From: Treponema sp. UBA1747
GTDB lineage: Bacteria > Spirochaetota > Spirochaetia > Treponematales > Treponemataceae
NCBI GenBank assembly: GCA_002315375.1
Contig: DCHR01000029.1
Coordinates: 35,852-99,851, forward strand
DNA: 64,000 bases
Direction of reading: 5' to 3'
Shown: piece by piece, positions 18,036 to 25,490 of the stretch
Position numbering within the stretch: position 1 is the stretch's first letter
How the letters are laid out: each line of letters starts with the position of its first letter
Translations under genes and position numbers: made by a program
Notes under the pieces: generated by a model
What the model saw: the letters and a program-made list of their open reading frames with translations, nothing else
What the model was told of the DNA's origin: nothing
Databases searched by the model: none

Positions 18036-19196
18036 ATGAGCATTTTGAAAAAAGAAATCAAGAAAATCAATGATATTATAAATAAAGACAGATCTCCTTA
18101 CGACACAGTGATCCAGGATGTTCTTAAAGTAAAAAAAGATGAAACCGTACTGATTATTGCAAATCCTGCAACAGTTGAAATTGCGCAGGGGTTCTTTCAT
18201 GCAGCAAATCTGGTCAACGCAAAACCGACTCTGGTTTTTCAGAATGACAAGACTTCCTTTGATAATGCGGAACCTGTTGTTCTTGCAGCAATCGGTTCTA
18301 ATCCTGATGTAGCACTTTCCATTTCAAACATTAAGCTTGGAAAAGATCCGGGTGCAACTGCAAATCCTTATAAAACAGAAGACGGTCAGGAATATCCTCA
18401 TGTTTTCGATTATCTTCTGGACGGTAAAAAAACGATGCGTGCAGTCTGGACTCCAGGTATTACAGTGGACATGATGAACAGGACTGCGAATATCGATTAT
18501 CTGGAACTGAAAAACCGTTGCAAAAAACTTGGAAAAATTTTTGAAGGTGCAGAATTTGTTCATGTTACCGCTCCTGCCGGAACAGACATTATGGTTCCGG
18601 TTCAGGGACGAAAACTTCTGAATGATGACGGAGATTTTTCAACACCGGGAAGCGGCGGAAATATTCCGGCCGGTGAAGTTTTCATCAGTCCTCTCGTTCC
18701 GGGAACAGAAGCCGGTGGAGAAACAAAAGGCTGCGAAGGTACAATCGTTTATGACGGTTCCATGACTTTCTTTGACGGCGATTCTATTTTGAATACTCCT
18801 ATTACCTGTAAACTGGAAAATGGTTTTGTAACAGAAATAACAGGCGATAAGGAAGCTGAACGTCTTCTTCAGACAATTACTGATGCTGAAAAACGTGCTT
18901 TGGCTTATGAAAAAGAAGGAAAACTTCCTGAAGGAAAAGGCGAGGTTTACAAACGCAATGCCCGCAATATCGGGGAACTGGGCATCGGACTGAATCCTGC
19001 CGCATCTATTACAGGAAACATGCTTGAAGATGAAAAAGCTTTCCGCACCTGTCATTTTGCAATCGGTGAAAATTACGATAACGATGCACCGAGTCTTATT
19101 CATCTGGACGGGGTAGTCAGAAATCCTACAATCGTTTTGAAGTACAGCGACGGCAGTGAAAAAACAATTCTGCTTAATGGAGAATTACAATGTTAG
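18036..19196 (+). CDS. M29-family metalloaminopeptidase
   Basis: The 386-residue protein resembles thermophilic-type M29 aminopeptidases (AmpS/AmpT), two-metal enzymes that remove N-terminal residues. Family features include the N-terminal KKDETVLIIANPATVEIAQ half-domain, TAPAGTDIMVP, SPLVPGTEAGGETKGCEG, the C-terminal GELGIGLNPAASITGNMLEDEK and HFAIGENYDND, which supply the metal-binding Glu and His residues. I chose 18036 over an in-frame ATG at 18000 because the promoter -10 box lies between them and neither has a ribosome site. The metallophosphoesterase gene overlaps its end by seven bases. Confidence 0.85.
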   Translation: MSILKKEIKKINDIINKDRSPYDTVIQDVLKVKKDETVLIIANPATVEIAQGFFHAANLVNAKPTLVFQNDKTSFDNAEPVVLAAIGSNPDVALSISNIKLGKDPGATANPYKTEDGQEYPHVFDYLLDGKKTMRAVWTPGITVDMMNRTANIDYLELKNRCKKLGKIFEGAEFVHVTAPAGTDIMVPVQGRKLLNDDGDFSTPGSGGNIPAGEVFISPLVPGTEAGGETKGCEGTIVYDGSMTFFDGDSILNTPITCKLENGFVTEITGDKEAERLLQTITDAEKRALAYEKEGKLPEGKGEVYKRNARNIGELGIGLNPAASITGNMLEDEKAFRTCHFAIGENYDNDAPSLIHLDGVVRNPTIVLKYSDGSEKTILLNGELQC

Positions 19197-20089
19197 TCTC
19201 AAAAAACAAATCAAAAATCTGTCTTTCATTTTTTGCAATTATTTTCATTTTTACTTCCTGCGGAAAGAAAAATCTGCCTGTAGAAAAACTGCAGAATTCT
19301 TTTCTGGAGAACCAGCCTGAAGTTTTAACTTCTCTTGCGTTTTCCGGAGATCCTCACTGGGGAAGCGGAATGGCAGATTCAGATTTACGTTTGAGAATAA
19401 TCAATAAGGTTTCAAGAAGATCCTATGACAGCTTTGTAATTCTGGGTGATATTGTTGAAGACGGAAGTAAAAAGGACTCCTACAACAATGCTGTTGCAAC
19501 ATTGAATCAGGGGCTGAAAGAAACTCCTGTTCTTGTACTGCCGGGGAATAAAGATTTTTACAAAAAGACCAGAGAAAATTTCAATGTGGTTTTTTCTGGA
19601 AAAGGAAATAAATCCGGGAATTATTGTCTTGATTTTAAAGGTTCACATATTCTGGTTCTTGATGAAATTAAAACAGAAAACAATGCTGCAGAAAATCAGG
19701 AAAAATGGCTGGCAGAACAGCTGGATAAAATCCCGGTAGAAGACAAAGTTCTTGTTTTGTCTCATAACTCTTTTATCAGCAGCAGGAAGAAAGATTCTGT
19801 TCTTGAAAACTTCTGTTCGATTTTCGAAAAGTATAAAGTAGACCTGGTTATTTCCGGAGAAGATCACCTGATGGAGCTTCTGGAAAAGAACGGCGTAACT
19901 TATATCGTTGCAGGTTCCATGAGCGGAATCTTTGACCGGGTAGAAAATAAATCTTCTAATTCAATCTGGATGAATAATACTTCTGCCGGATTCCTTGATT
20001 TGAATCTGGCAGAAAAAGACAAGCTTAGTTTTGCTTTTTTTGATTCAGACGGAAAACATCTGAAATCATACGAAATCAGAACTAAATGA
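19190..20089 (+). CDS. metallophosphoesterase-like lipoprotein
   Basis: The 299-residue product has a lipoprotein signal (FFAIIFIFTSCGKK; Cys about residue 24) and a calcineurin-like phosphoesterase fold: FSGDPHWGSG (motif I), VILGDIVEDG (II), LPGNKD (III), LSHNS (IV) and SGEDHL (V). Motif III normally reads GNHD and motif V GHxH, so two metal/catalytic positions differ (Lys for His; Glu-Asp-His). It could hydrolyse a phosphoester at the cell surface or periplasm, or be a degenerate member that binds only. Translation overlaps the aminopeptidase gene; GGAG is present upstream. Confidence 0.82.
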   Translation: MLVSKNKSKICLSFFAIIFIFTSCGKKNLPVEKLQNSFLENQPEVLTSLAFSGDPHWGSGMADSDLRLRIINKVSRRSYDSFVILGDIVEDGSKKDSYNNAVATLNQGLKETPVLVLPGNKDFYKKTRENFNVVFSGKGNKSGNYCLDFKGSHILVLDEIKTENNAAENQEKWLAEQLDKIPVEDKVLVLSHNSFISSRKKDSVLENFCSIFEKYKVDLVISGEDHLMELLEKNGVTYIVAGSMSGIFDRVENKSSNSIWMNNTSAGFLDLNLAEKDKLSFAFFDSDGKHLKSYEIRTK

Positions 20090-20093
20090 GTTT

Positions 20094-21350
20094 TTAGCGT
20101 TCAACAGTTTCCAGAATGTTTCTGAAATTTTCCTGAACTACCGGATCAACAAGTTTGCAGGTTCTTCTGTCATAATGACTGAAAGGATCTTCCGATGTGC
20201 CCTTTTTCTGGATGTCCCAGAGAACAGGGCACATTCCGTTTTTATAGGCATGAAGGCAAACGTATTTCAGGTAATTCTGAATTGATTCCTGTTCCTTGTT
20301 TTTTGTAGGGCATCCGTATTCACCGATGATTACAGGAACTCCTTTATCAACAAAAGTTGTTTTCATTTTTTTCATGTTTGCTGAAAGTTCGCTCAAATCT
20401 TTCTGTGTGCCCCAGGTGGTTCTGCATTTTCCCCAGTCAGCATCTTTTTCCAGAATTGCGAAGTTTGAAGGGGTGTAATAGTGAACTGAAACTGCACACA
20501 TGTAAGCAGGATCTGCAGGCATTTTGAATAAAGGATCACAGGTCAGTCCGATGTCGGTCTGATAGCCCGCAATAAGCAGAAGACGTGTTTCATTGTTGCC
20601 GCCTGAACTGCGGACCAGGTTTACGAAGGCCTGGTTAATTTCATTTAACAGTCCGAAGGATTCTGCTTTTCCTGTTGTTCCGCCCCATCTGTTCCAGACA
20701 CTGTTCCATCCTCCTTCTTCATTCAAGGATTCCAGAACAAGACGTTCATCATAATCCTTGAAGCGTTCCAGAATCTGGGTCCACATCCGGGTGTATTTTT
20801 TCATGCACTCAGCTTTATTGGTAGGGAAGGTTTCCCACCATCCGCCGTCCCAGTGTTCGTTAACAAGAGGGTACATTCCGCATTCCAGGGTCCAGTCTAC
20901 AATCTGCTGAACTCGGTCCAGAAGCTCCGGCGCAATGGTGTAATCATCTTTCATAAGATTTGACCATGCTACAGGAATTCTCAGAGTCTTGAAGCCTGCA
21001 TCAGCATAGCCTTGAATCATGTCTTTTGTAATGACCGGGCTTCCCCAACAGGTTTCATAAGCTTTTACACCGCCGTTCTTATTTACCCAGGAACCGGTTG
21101 CTTCCATTGTGTTTCCAAGGTTGATTCCGATACCCATTTTTTCTACGAATTTCTGGGCTTCGGATTTTTCACCCTCTGCAAGCTGAAGGGGAGGAACGTC
21201 AGGAACTTCAACTGAAGGAACGGTTGTTTCCTGTTCCTGATTCTGGGAATTCCCAGCGGTTCCTTTTGTGATGCTTCCGCAGGAAATAAGGCTCAGTGCC
21301 AGAAGAAATATTCCTGCTAAAGCAAAAATTCTGTTGGTTAATTTTTTCAT
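20094..21350 (-). CDS. GH5 endo-beta-glucanase-like lipoprotein
   Basis: A 418-residue surface or periplasmic enzyme: lipoprotein signal LLALSLISCGS, a Gln/Glu/Pro-rich linker to about residue 60, then a GH5 barrel opening with MGIGINLGNTMEATG and RIPVAW. The acid/base Glu is in ESLNEEG (usually NEP) and the nucleophile in PVIIGEYG; NEHWDGGWW and VSVHYYTP are also conserved. Cellulose, beta-glucan, glucomannan or xyloglucan are possible substrates; the subfamily cannot be assigned by eye. AGGAAGG precedes the ATG. Its 3' end is four bases from the convergent phosphoesterase gene. Confidence 0.92.
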   Translation of the reverse strand: MKKLTNRIFALAGIFLLALSLISCGSITKGTAGNSQNQEQETTVPSVEVPDVPPLQLAEGEKSEAQKFVEKMGIGINLGNTMEATGSWVNKNGGVKAYETCWGSPVITKDMIQGYADAGFKTLRIPVAWSNLMKDDYTIAPELLDRVQQIVDWTLECGMYPLVNEHWDGGWWETFPTNKAECMKKYTRMWTQILERFKDYDERLVLESLNEEGGWNSVWNRWGGTTGKAESFGLLNEINQAFVNLVRSSGGNNETRLLLIAGYQTDIGLTCDPLFKMPADPAYMCAVSVHYYTPSNFAILEKDADWGKCRTTWGTQKDLSELSANMKKMKTTFVDKGVPVIIGEYGCPTKNKEQESIQNYLKYVCLHAYKNGMCPVLWDIQKKGTSEDPFSHYDRRTCKLVDPVVQENFRNILETVER

Positions 21351-21370
21351 TGTTTTACCTTCCTGATTTT

Positions 21371-21407
21371 ATTTTCCATCGGGAAGTTCTAATTTTCAAT
21401 GGAAAAT
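21371..21407. promoter_or_regulatory. inverted repeat ATTTTCCAT-N19-ATGGAAAAT, possible operator
   Basis: Perfect 9-bp arms (21371-21379 and 21399-21407) lie between the divergent GH5 and lysS genes, just upstream of the GH5 start. Placement suggests control of the GH5 gene (inference). Confidence 0.4.
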
Positions 21408-21455
21408 TTGTGCTACTTTCCTTTGAAAATCTCGGAAGAACACTTCTGCGACCTT

Positions 21456-21484
21456 TTGCACATAAAAAAGATTTTCTATATAAT
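21456..21484 (+). promoter_or_regulatory. lysS promoter, nearly leaderless
   Basis: TTGCAC and TATAAT are exactly 17 bases apart. The ATG begins 10 bases after the -10 box, so the expected leader is about three bases and no Shine-Dalgarno is present. Confidence 0.7.
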
Positions 21485-21493
21485 AGAAAAACT

Positions 21494-23116
21494 ATGGCAA
21501 ACGAAACAACTTATAACCACTGGGCTGACCAGGTGGCAGCAAAAATCATCAAAGAAAAGGGTGATCTCCCTTCTTACACATGTGCTTCGGGAATTACTCC
21601 GTCAGGTACCGTTCATATCGGAAACTTCCGTGAAATCATCACTGTAGACCTTGTTGTACGCGCTCTCCGTGATGCAGGAAAAAATGTCCGCTTTATTTAT
21701 TCATGGGACGACTACGATGTATTCCGCAAAGTCCCTGGCAATATGCCAAAACCTGAAGTTCTTGCAAATTATCTTCGCTATCCAATTACTTCTGTTCCTG
21801 ATACTTTTGAACGCGACGAAAACTATGCACGTCATCATGAAGTTGATATTGAAACTCAGCTTCCACGTGTGGGAATTCATCCTGAATTCCTTTACCAGTC
21901 TTCACGCTATCAGGCACACCGCTATGTTGAAGGACTGAAAAAATCACTTCAGAACCGTGAACTCATCAAGGAATGTCTCAACACTTATCGTGATGATGAA
22001 CACAAAATGAAGCCTGAAGATGTTTACTGGCCTACATCAATTTTCTGTGGAAAATGTAACAAGGATACAACTGAAATCACAGGTTACGACGGAGAATACG
22101 GCGTTTCTTACAAATGTGAATGCGGCTGTGACGAAACTGTAGATATCCGCGAATTCGGCGGCATCAAGCTGGGCTGGCGCGTTGACTGGCCTATGAGATG
22201 GAACGAAGAAAAAGTTGTATTCGAACCGGGCGGAAAAGATCATATCAGTCCTGGAGGATCTTACGACACAGCAAAAGAAGTTTCAAAGAAAGTATTTGGA
22301 TGGGATGCTCCTGTAACAATGAAGTATGACTTCGTAAAACTTAAGGGAGTTCCAGGAAAAATGTCTTCTTCAAAAGGAAAGGTTATTTCTCTGGTTGATG
22401 CTCTTGAAGTTTACCAGCCTGAAGTTCTCCGCTACATCTTTGCCCAGAATAAAGTTGATCATGAATTCTCAATCAGCTTTGACCTGGACGTTCTTACAAT
22501 TTACGAAGCTTACGACAGAACAGAACGCTATGTTTGGGGAACAGAAGAACCAAAAGAAAAAGACCCTGCAAAGAAAGCTTCTCTTCTGGCACGCGAAAAG
22601 CGCATTTATGAACTTTCACAGATTGACGGTATGCCTGCAGTAATGCCATATCAGGTTCCATTCCGTCTTCTTACAACTCTCCTTCAGACATACGACGGAG
22701 ATGTTGATGCAGTAATCGCTTCTCTTGGAGATGTAAAACCTGAACAGGAAGAATGCCTCCGCCGCCGTGCTGCCTGTGCCTGGTACTGGATCAATGAATC
22801 GGCACCTGACTGTGCAGAAGATATGCGCTTCAGCCTGCGTAAGGACGGTTCAAAAGCAGAAGACATTACAGGTGACATGCTTACAGCAGTTAAACGTGTT
22901 CGTGACGAAGTTGTTCCACAGGTTGGAAGCTTTGCTACAGACAAAGACTGCCAGCAGGCTATGTATGACATTGCAACAGGAATGGGACTTGAAGCAAAGG
23001 CTCTGTTCACAGCTCTTTACCACGCACTTATCGGTAAAGACCAGGGACCACGTCTTGCAAACTTCATGAAAATCATCGGAAAAGACCGTCTTGCTCAGAT
23101 TCTGAGCGTTTACTAG
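21494..23116 (+). CDS. lysS: class I lysyl-tRNA synthetase
   Basis: The 540-residue enzyme charges tRNA-Lys and belongs to the archaeal-type class I form that spirochaetes share, unrelated to the usual bacterial class II enzyme. The HIGH-type motif is HIGN (residues 41-44, within SGTVHIGNFREI), the KMSKS-type motif is MSSSKG (about 289), and Cys-rich zinc-like knuckles CGKCNK and CECGCDE lie near 185-210. The frame is open far upstream (to 21296), but the promoter at 21456-21484 and family alignment place the start at 21494. Confidence 0.97.
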   Translation: MANETTYNHWADQVAAKIIKEKGDLPSYTCASGITPSGTVHIGNFREIITVDLVVRALRDAGKNVRFIYSWDDYDVFRKVPGNMPKPEVLANYLRYPITSVPDTFERDENYARHHEVDIETQLPRVGIHPEFLYQSSRYQAHRYVEGLKKSLQNRELIKECLNTYRDDEHKMKPEDVYWPTSIFCGKCNKDTTEITGYDGEYGVSYKCECGCDETVDIREFGGIKLGWRVDWPMRWNEEKVVFEPGGKDHISPGGSYDTAKEVSKKVFGWDAPVTMKYDFVKLKGVPGKMSSSKGKVISLVDALEVYQPEVLRYIFAQNKVDHEFSISFDLDVLTIYEAYDRTERYVWGTEEPKEKDPAKKASLLAREKRIYELSQIDGMPAVMPYQVPFRLLTTLLQTYDGDVDAVIASLGDVKPEQEECLRRRAACAWYWINESAPDCAEDMRFSLRKDGSKAEDITGDMLTAVKRVRDEVVPQVGSFATDKDCQQAMYDIATGMGLEAKALFTALYHALIGKDQGPRLANFMKIIGKDRLAQILSVY

Positions 23117-23146
23117 AATTTTCCTTAAACATTCATATTTGAACTG

Positions 23147-23180
23147 AAATGACCGGTGGCTGACCACCGGTCATTTTTTT
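23147..23180 (+). terminator. lysS terminator
   Basis: A perfect 13-bp stem (AAATGACCGGTGG/CCACCGGTCATTT) with a CTGA loop is followed by T7. Its arms resemble those of the terminator at 51591. Confidence 0.9.
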
Positions 23181-23188
23181 TCATCAAA

Positions 23189-23278
23189 TGGTCCCTGAAC
23201 TTCTCGAAAGGCCGGGGACAGGGACAGACCCTGTTCAGAGGGGACAGACCCCTGCGGTTTCAAAGGGGACAGACCTCC
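23189..23278. repeat. dispersed palindrome copy followed by three GGGGACAGACC units
   Basis: GGTCCCTGAACTTCTCGAAAGGCC (written here as arms GGTCC/GGCC around TGAACTTCTCGAA) starts near 23190. It is followed by three spaced GGGACAGACC motifs (about 23221, 23241 and 23266), each in a short local palindrome with CCCTG or CCCC. Confidence 0.6.
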
Positions 23279-23366
23279 CCGAAAATCCCTGAAAATGTTG
23301 TAAATTGAAGAATTTCAAACGTTTTCGTGAAGAAGATATTTATTTAACTTTTTACAGAATCTGCCT

Positions 23367-23372
23367 TATAAT
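23367..23372 (+). promoter_or_regulatory. -10 box eight bases from the first chemoreceptor ATG
   Basis: TATAAT is followed by GGTAACGT and ATG, with TTAACT 17 bases upstream as a weak -35. No Shine-Dalgarno. Confidence 0.5.
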
Positions 23373-23380
23373 GGTAACGT

Positions 23381-25342
23381 ATGAAACTGAACAATAAATT
23401 CCTTTTAATAATTTTTCTCACAATTCTCGAAACCTTTTCACTTATGTTTATACTCCTTTTTGGTATGCAAAGAATTACAACTATGAAAAACTTCCAGTAC
23501 AGACAGGGCCGCATGCAGCTGCATCTGACTGAAACTGTAAATTTTGTAAACAATATAAATTTGTATAGTGTAAAAATTGCAACCGTTTATGATGAATGGG
23601 AAGAAGTTTATGCCAAACTTGAAGAGGATATTAATTACCTCACAGACAAAGAGGGACTTAATAATCTTCCTGTAGAATTCCTTGATGCCATCGAATACAT
23701 TCCTAATCTGTGGAGAAGCATGAAGTTTACACTCAATCACATGAGTACCGAGTTTGAAAAGCTTCAGGCTGTTCCTATCAATGACGTTGAAAACTTTTAC
23801 CTGATTCAATACGGAATTGGAGGAGCTAAGCCTTTCCTTATTGAGGAAGAACATTATTCAGAACTTAATACAATCTGGCGTTCTATTTCTGACTTAATTA
23901 AGAATCTCAGAGTTTCTTCAGAACAGATGTCTGAACTTAATGAATTCGCCGTGGATGAATTGGGCGAACTTTGTATGGCAAAGACTTATGGTTTTGCCAG
24001 AATGTCGATTATTATAGGACTTCTTGCTTCCATAGTTCTTGTTATTTTTGTAAGAGTGATAACAGGCCGGATTACAAAGCGAATTATGAAAATCCGCGAT
24101 ATTTCCGGAAATCTTAAGGAAAAGGATTTTACTGTGGATGTAAATCCAAACGGATCCAGCGAAATGAAGGATCTGATGCGGAATATGAACGATATGGTTT
24201 CCGAATTGAACGGATTCCTTCTGACTGTAAAAGAAACTGCCGCCAGGGCAATCCAGTCGGGATATAAAATCACGGATTCTGCCAACTCTACTGCAGCTGC
24301 TACCACCCAGATTGATGCAAACATCGAAAGTATTACAAAAGAATTCGACCAGATTTCTCAGTCTGTAGAAAAATCAGTTCAGATTATTGAAGAAATGAAC
24401 GCACAGGTAGATAATCTGGTTCTTTATAACGAACGGCAGACAAAATCAGTTGAAAATGCAAATCAGACTGTTATGGATGCAGCCCGCACCCTTTCAGAAA
24501 TTTCAGAAATGGCTTCTTTACGTGCCCGCGATGCAAAAGAAATGAATGTTCTGGTTGCAGACGGTGACGAAAAGATTAAGGTATCCGCAAAGAAACTGGA
24601 TGAAATTAAAAGTCAGCTTTCTGAAATCGGAAACATTGTTAAACTCATCAATGATATTGCAAGCCAGACAAACCTCCTTTCTATGAACGCTGCCATTGAA
24701 TCTGCTCATGCCGGAGAAGCAGGAAAAGGATTCAGTGTTGTTGCAGAGGAAATCAGAAGTCTCGCAGAAAATACTGCAGCAAATGCAAAGAGAATTAAGG
24801 TTGCCATCGGGGATATTGTTTCTTCCGTTCAGGATGCCGATGTTGCCGGAGTTCAGGCTTCTGAAGCCTTTGGTAAAGTTCGTGAAAATGCAAATCAGGT
24901 TGTTCAGTCCATGGAAGATATTTCTGACGGAATTAACAGAATTGACAGCCAGATGCAGAATATCAAAGAAAAAACAGATGAAACTGCTCAGGCTGCCAAT
25001 GAGATCAGCGGCTACAGTACAAAACTTGTTCAGAAGCAGAGAAATGTTTCAGACGAAGTTCAGAGCATGAACAGTCTCTTCCTTGAAGCCCAGAATGGCA
25101 TTCATGAAATCAGAAGGGGAACTGCTGATATCGTAAACCGCATTACAGAAGTAAGCGATAATAGTAATGACAGTTACGAGAACATGAATGAGCTCAAAAC
25201 AATTCTGGATGAATTCAAGACTCAGGACATTAATGAAGTTGAAGAACTGGGAGAGGCTGGCGAAGAAGTAACACCGGTTACAGAACCTGAAACTGTTTCT
25301 GACACTGAAAGTCCTGTTGAAGAGTTCGAACTGGACGTATAA
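23381..25342 (+). CDS. methyl-accepting chemotaxis protein A
   Basis: The 653-residue receptor has a membrane segment at about 7-28, an extracytoplasmic helical sensor region (about 30-205), a second membrane segment (MSIIIGLLASIVLVIFV), a HAMP domain and a long cytoplasmic coiled coil with the kinase-contact hairpin NLLSMNAAIESAHAGEAGKGF. The C-terminus is acidic and lacks an NWETF-type CheR tether. The closely related receptor B lies 148 bp downstream, so the pair arose by duplication with divergence mainly in the sensor part. The ligand is unknown. Confidence 0.95.
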   Translation: MKLNNKFLLIIFLTILETFSLMFILLFGMQRITTMKNFQYRQGRMQLHLTETVNFVNNINLYSVKIATVYDEWEEVYAKLEEDINYLTDKEGLNNLPVEFLDAIEYIPNLWRSMKFTLNHMSTEFEKLQAVPINDVENFYLIQYGIGGAKPFLIEEEHYSELNTIWRSISDLIKNLRVSSEQMSELNEFAVDELGELCMAKTYGFARMSIIIGLLASIVLVIFVRVITGRITKRIMKIRDISGNLKEKDFTVDVNPNGSSEMKDLMRNMNDMVSELNGFLLTVKETAARAIQSGYKITDSANSTAAATTQIDANIESITKEFDQISQSVEKSVQIIEEMNAQVDNLVLYNERQTKSVENANQTVMDAARTLSEISEMASLRARDAKEMNVLVADGDEKIKVSAKKLDEIKSQLSEIGNIVKLINDIASQTNLLSMNAAIESAHAGEAGKGFSVVAEEIRSLAENTAANAKRIKVAIGDIVSSVQDADVAGVQASEAFGKVRENANQVVQSMEDISDGINRIDSQMQNIKEKTDETAQAANEISGYSTKLVQKQRNVSDEVQSMNSLFLEAQNGIHEIRRGTADIVNRITEVSDNSNDSYENMNELKTILDEFKTQDINEVEELGEAGEEVTPVTEPETVSDTESPVEEFELDV

Positions 25343-25447
25343 GAACTTTCAGAAGAATAATTGCAGAGAAAATATTAAAATAACGAAAAATTAGACGCCG
25401 AATCCTTTGAGATTTTGGAGATTTTCCCAGATGCCCTAGTGGATTTT

Positions 25448-25490
25448 CCCTATATCCGTGATATAATTACGGGTATAGGGATTTTTTTTT
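25448..25490 (+). promoter_or_regulatory. dual-use palindrome: terminator of receptor A and promoter of receptor B
   Basis: CCCTATATCCGT (25448-25459) pairs with ACGGGTATAGGG (25469-25480) with one G-T wobble around a nine-base loop and is followed by A-T9, a textbook intrinsic terminator. The loop itself contains TATAAT (25462-25467) preceded by TGA (extended -10). The ATG of receptor B begins immediately after the T run. Confidence 0.65.

Noticed and set aside
21296..21493. N-terminal extension of lysyl-tRNA synthetase
   Set aside because: The frame is open, but the family begins at 21494 and a consensus promoter lies within the extension.
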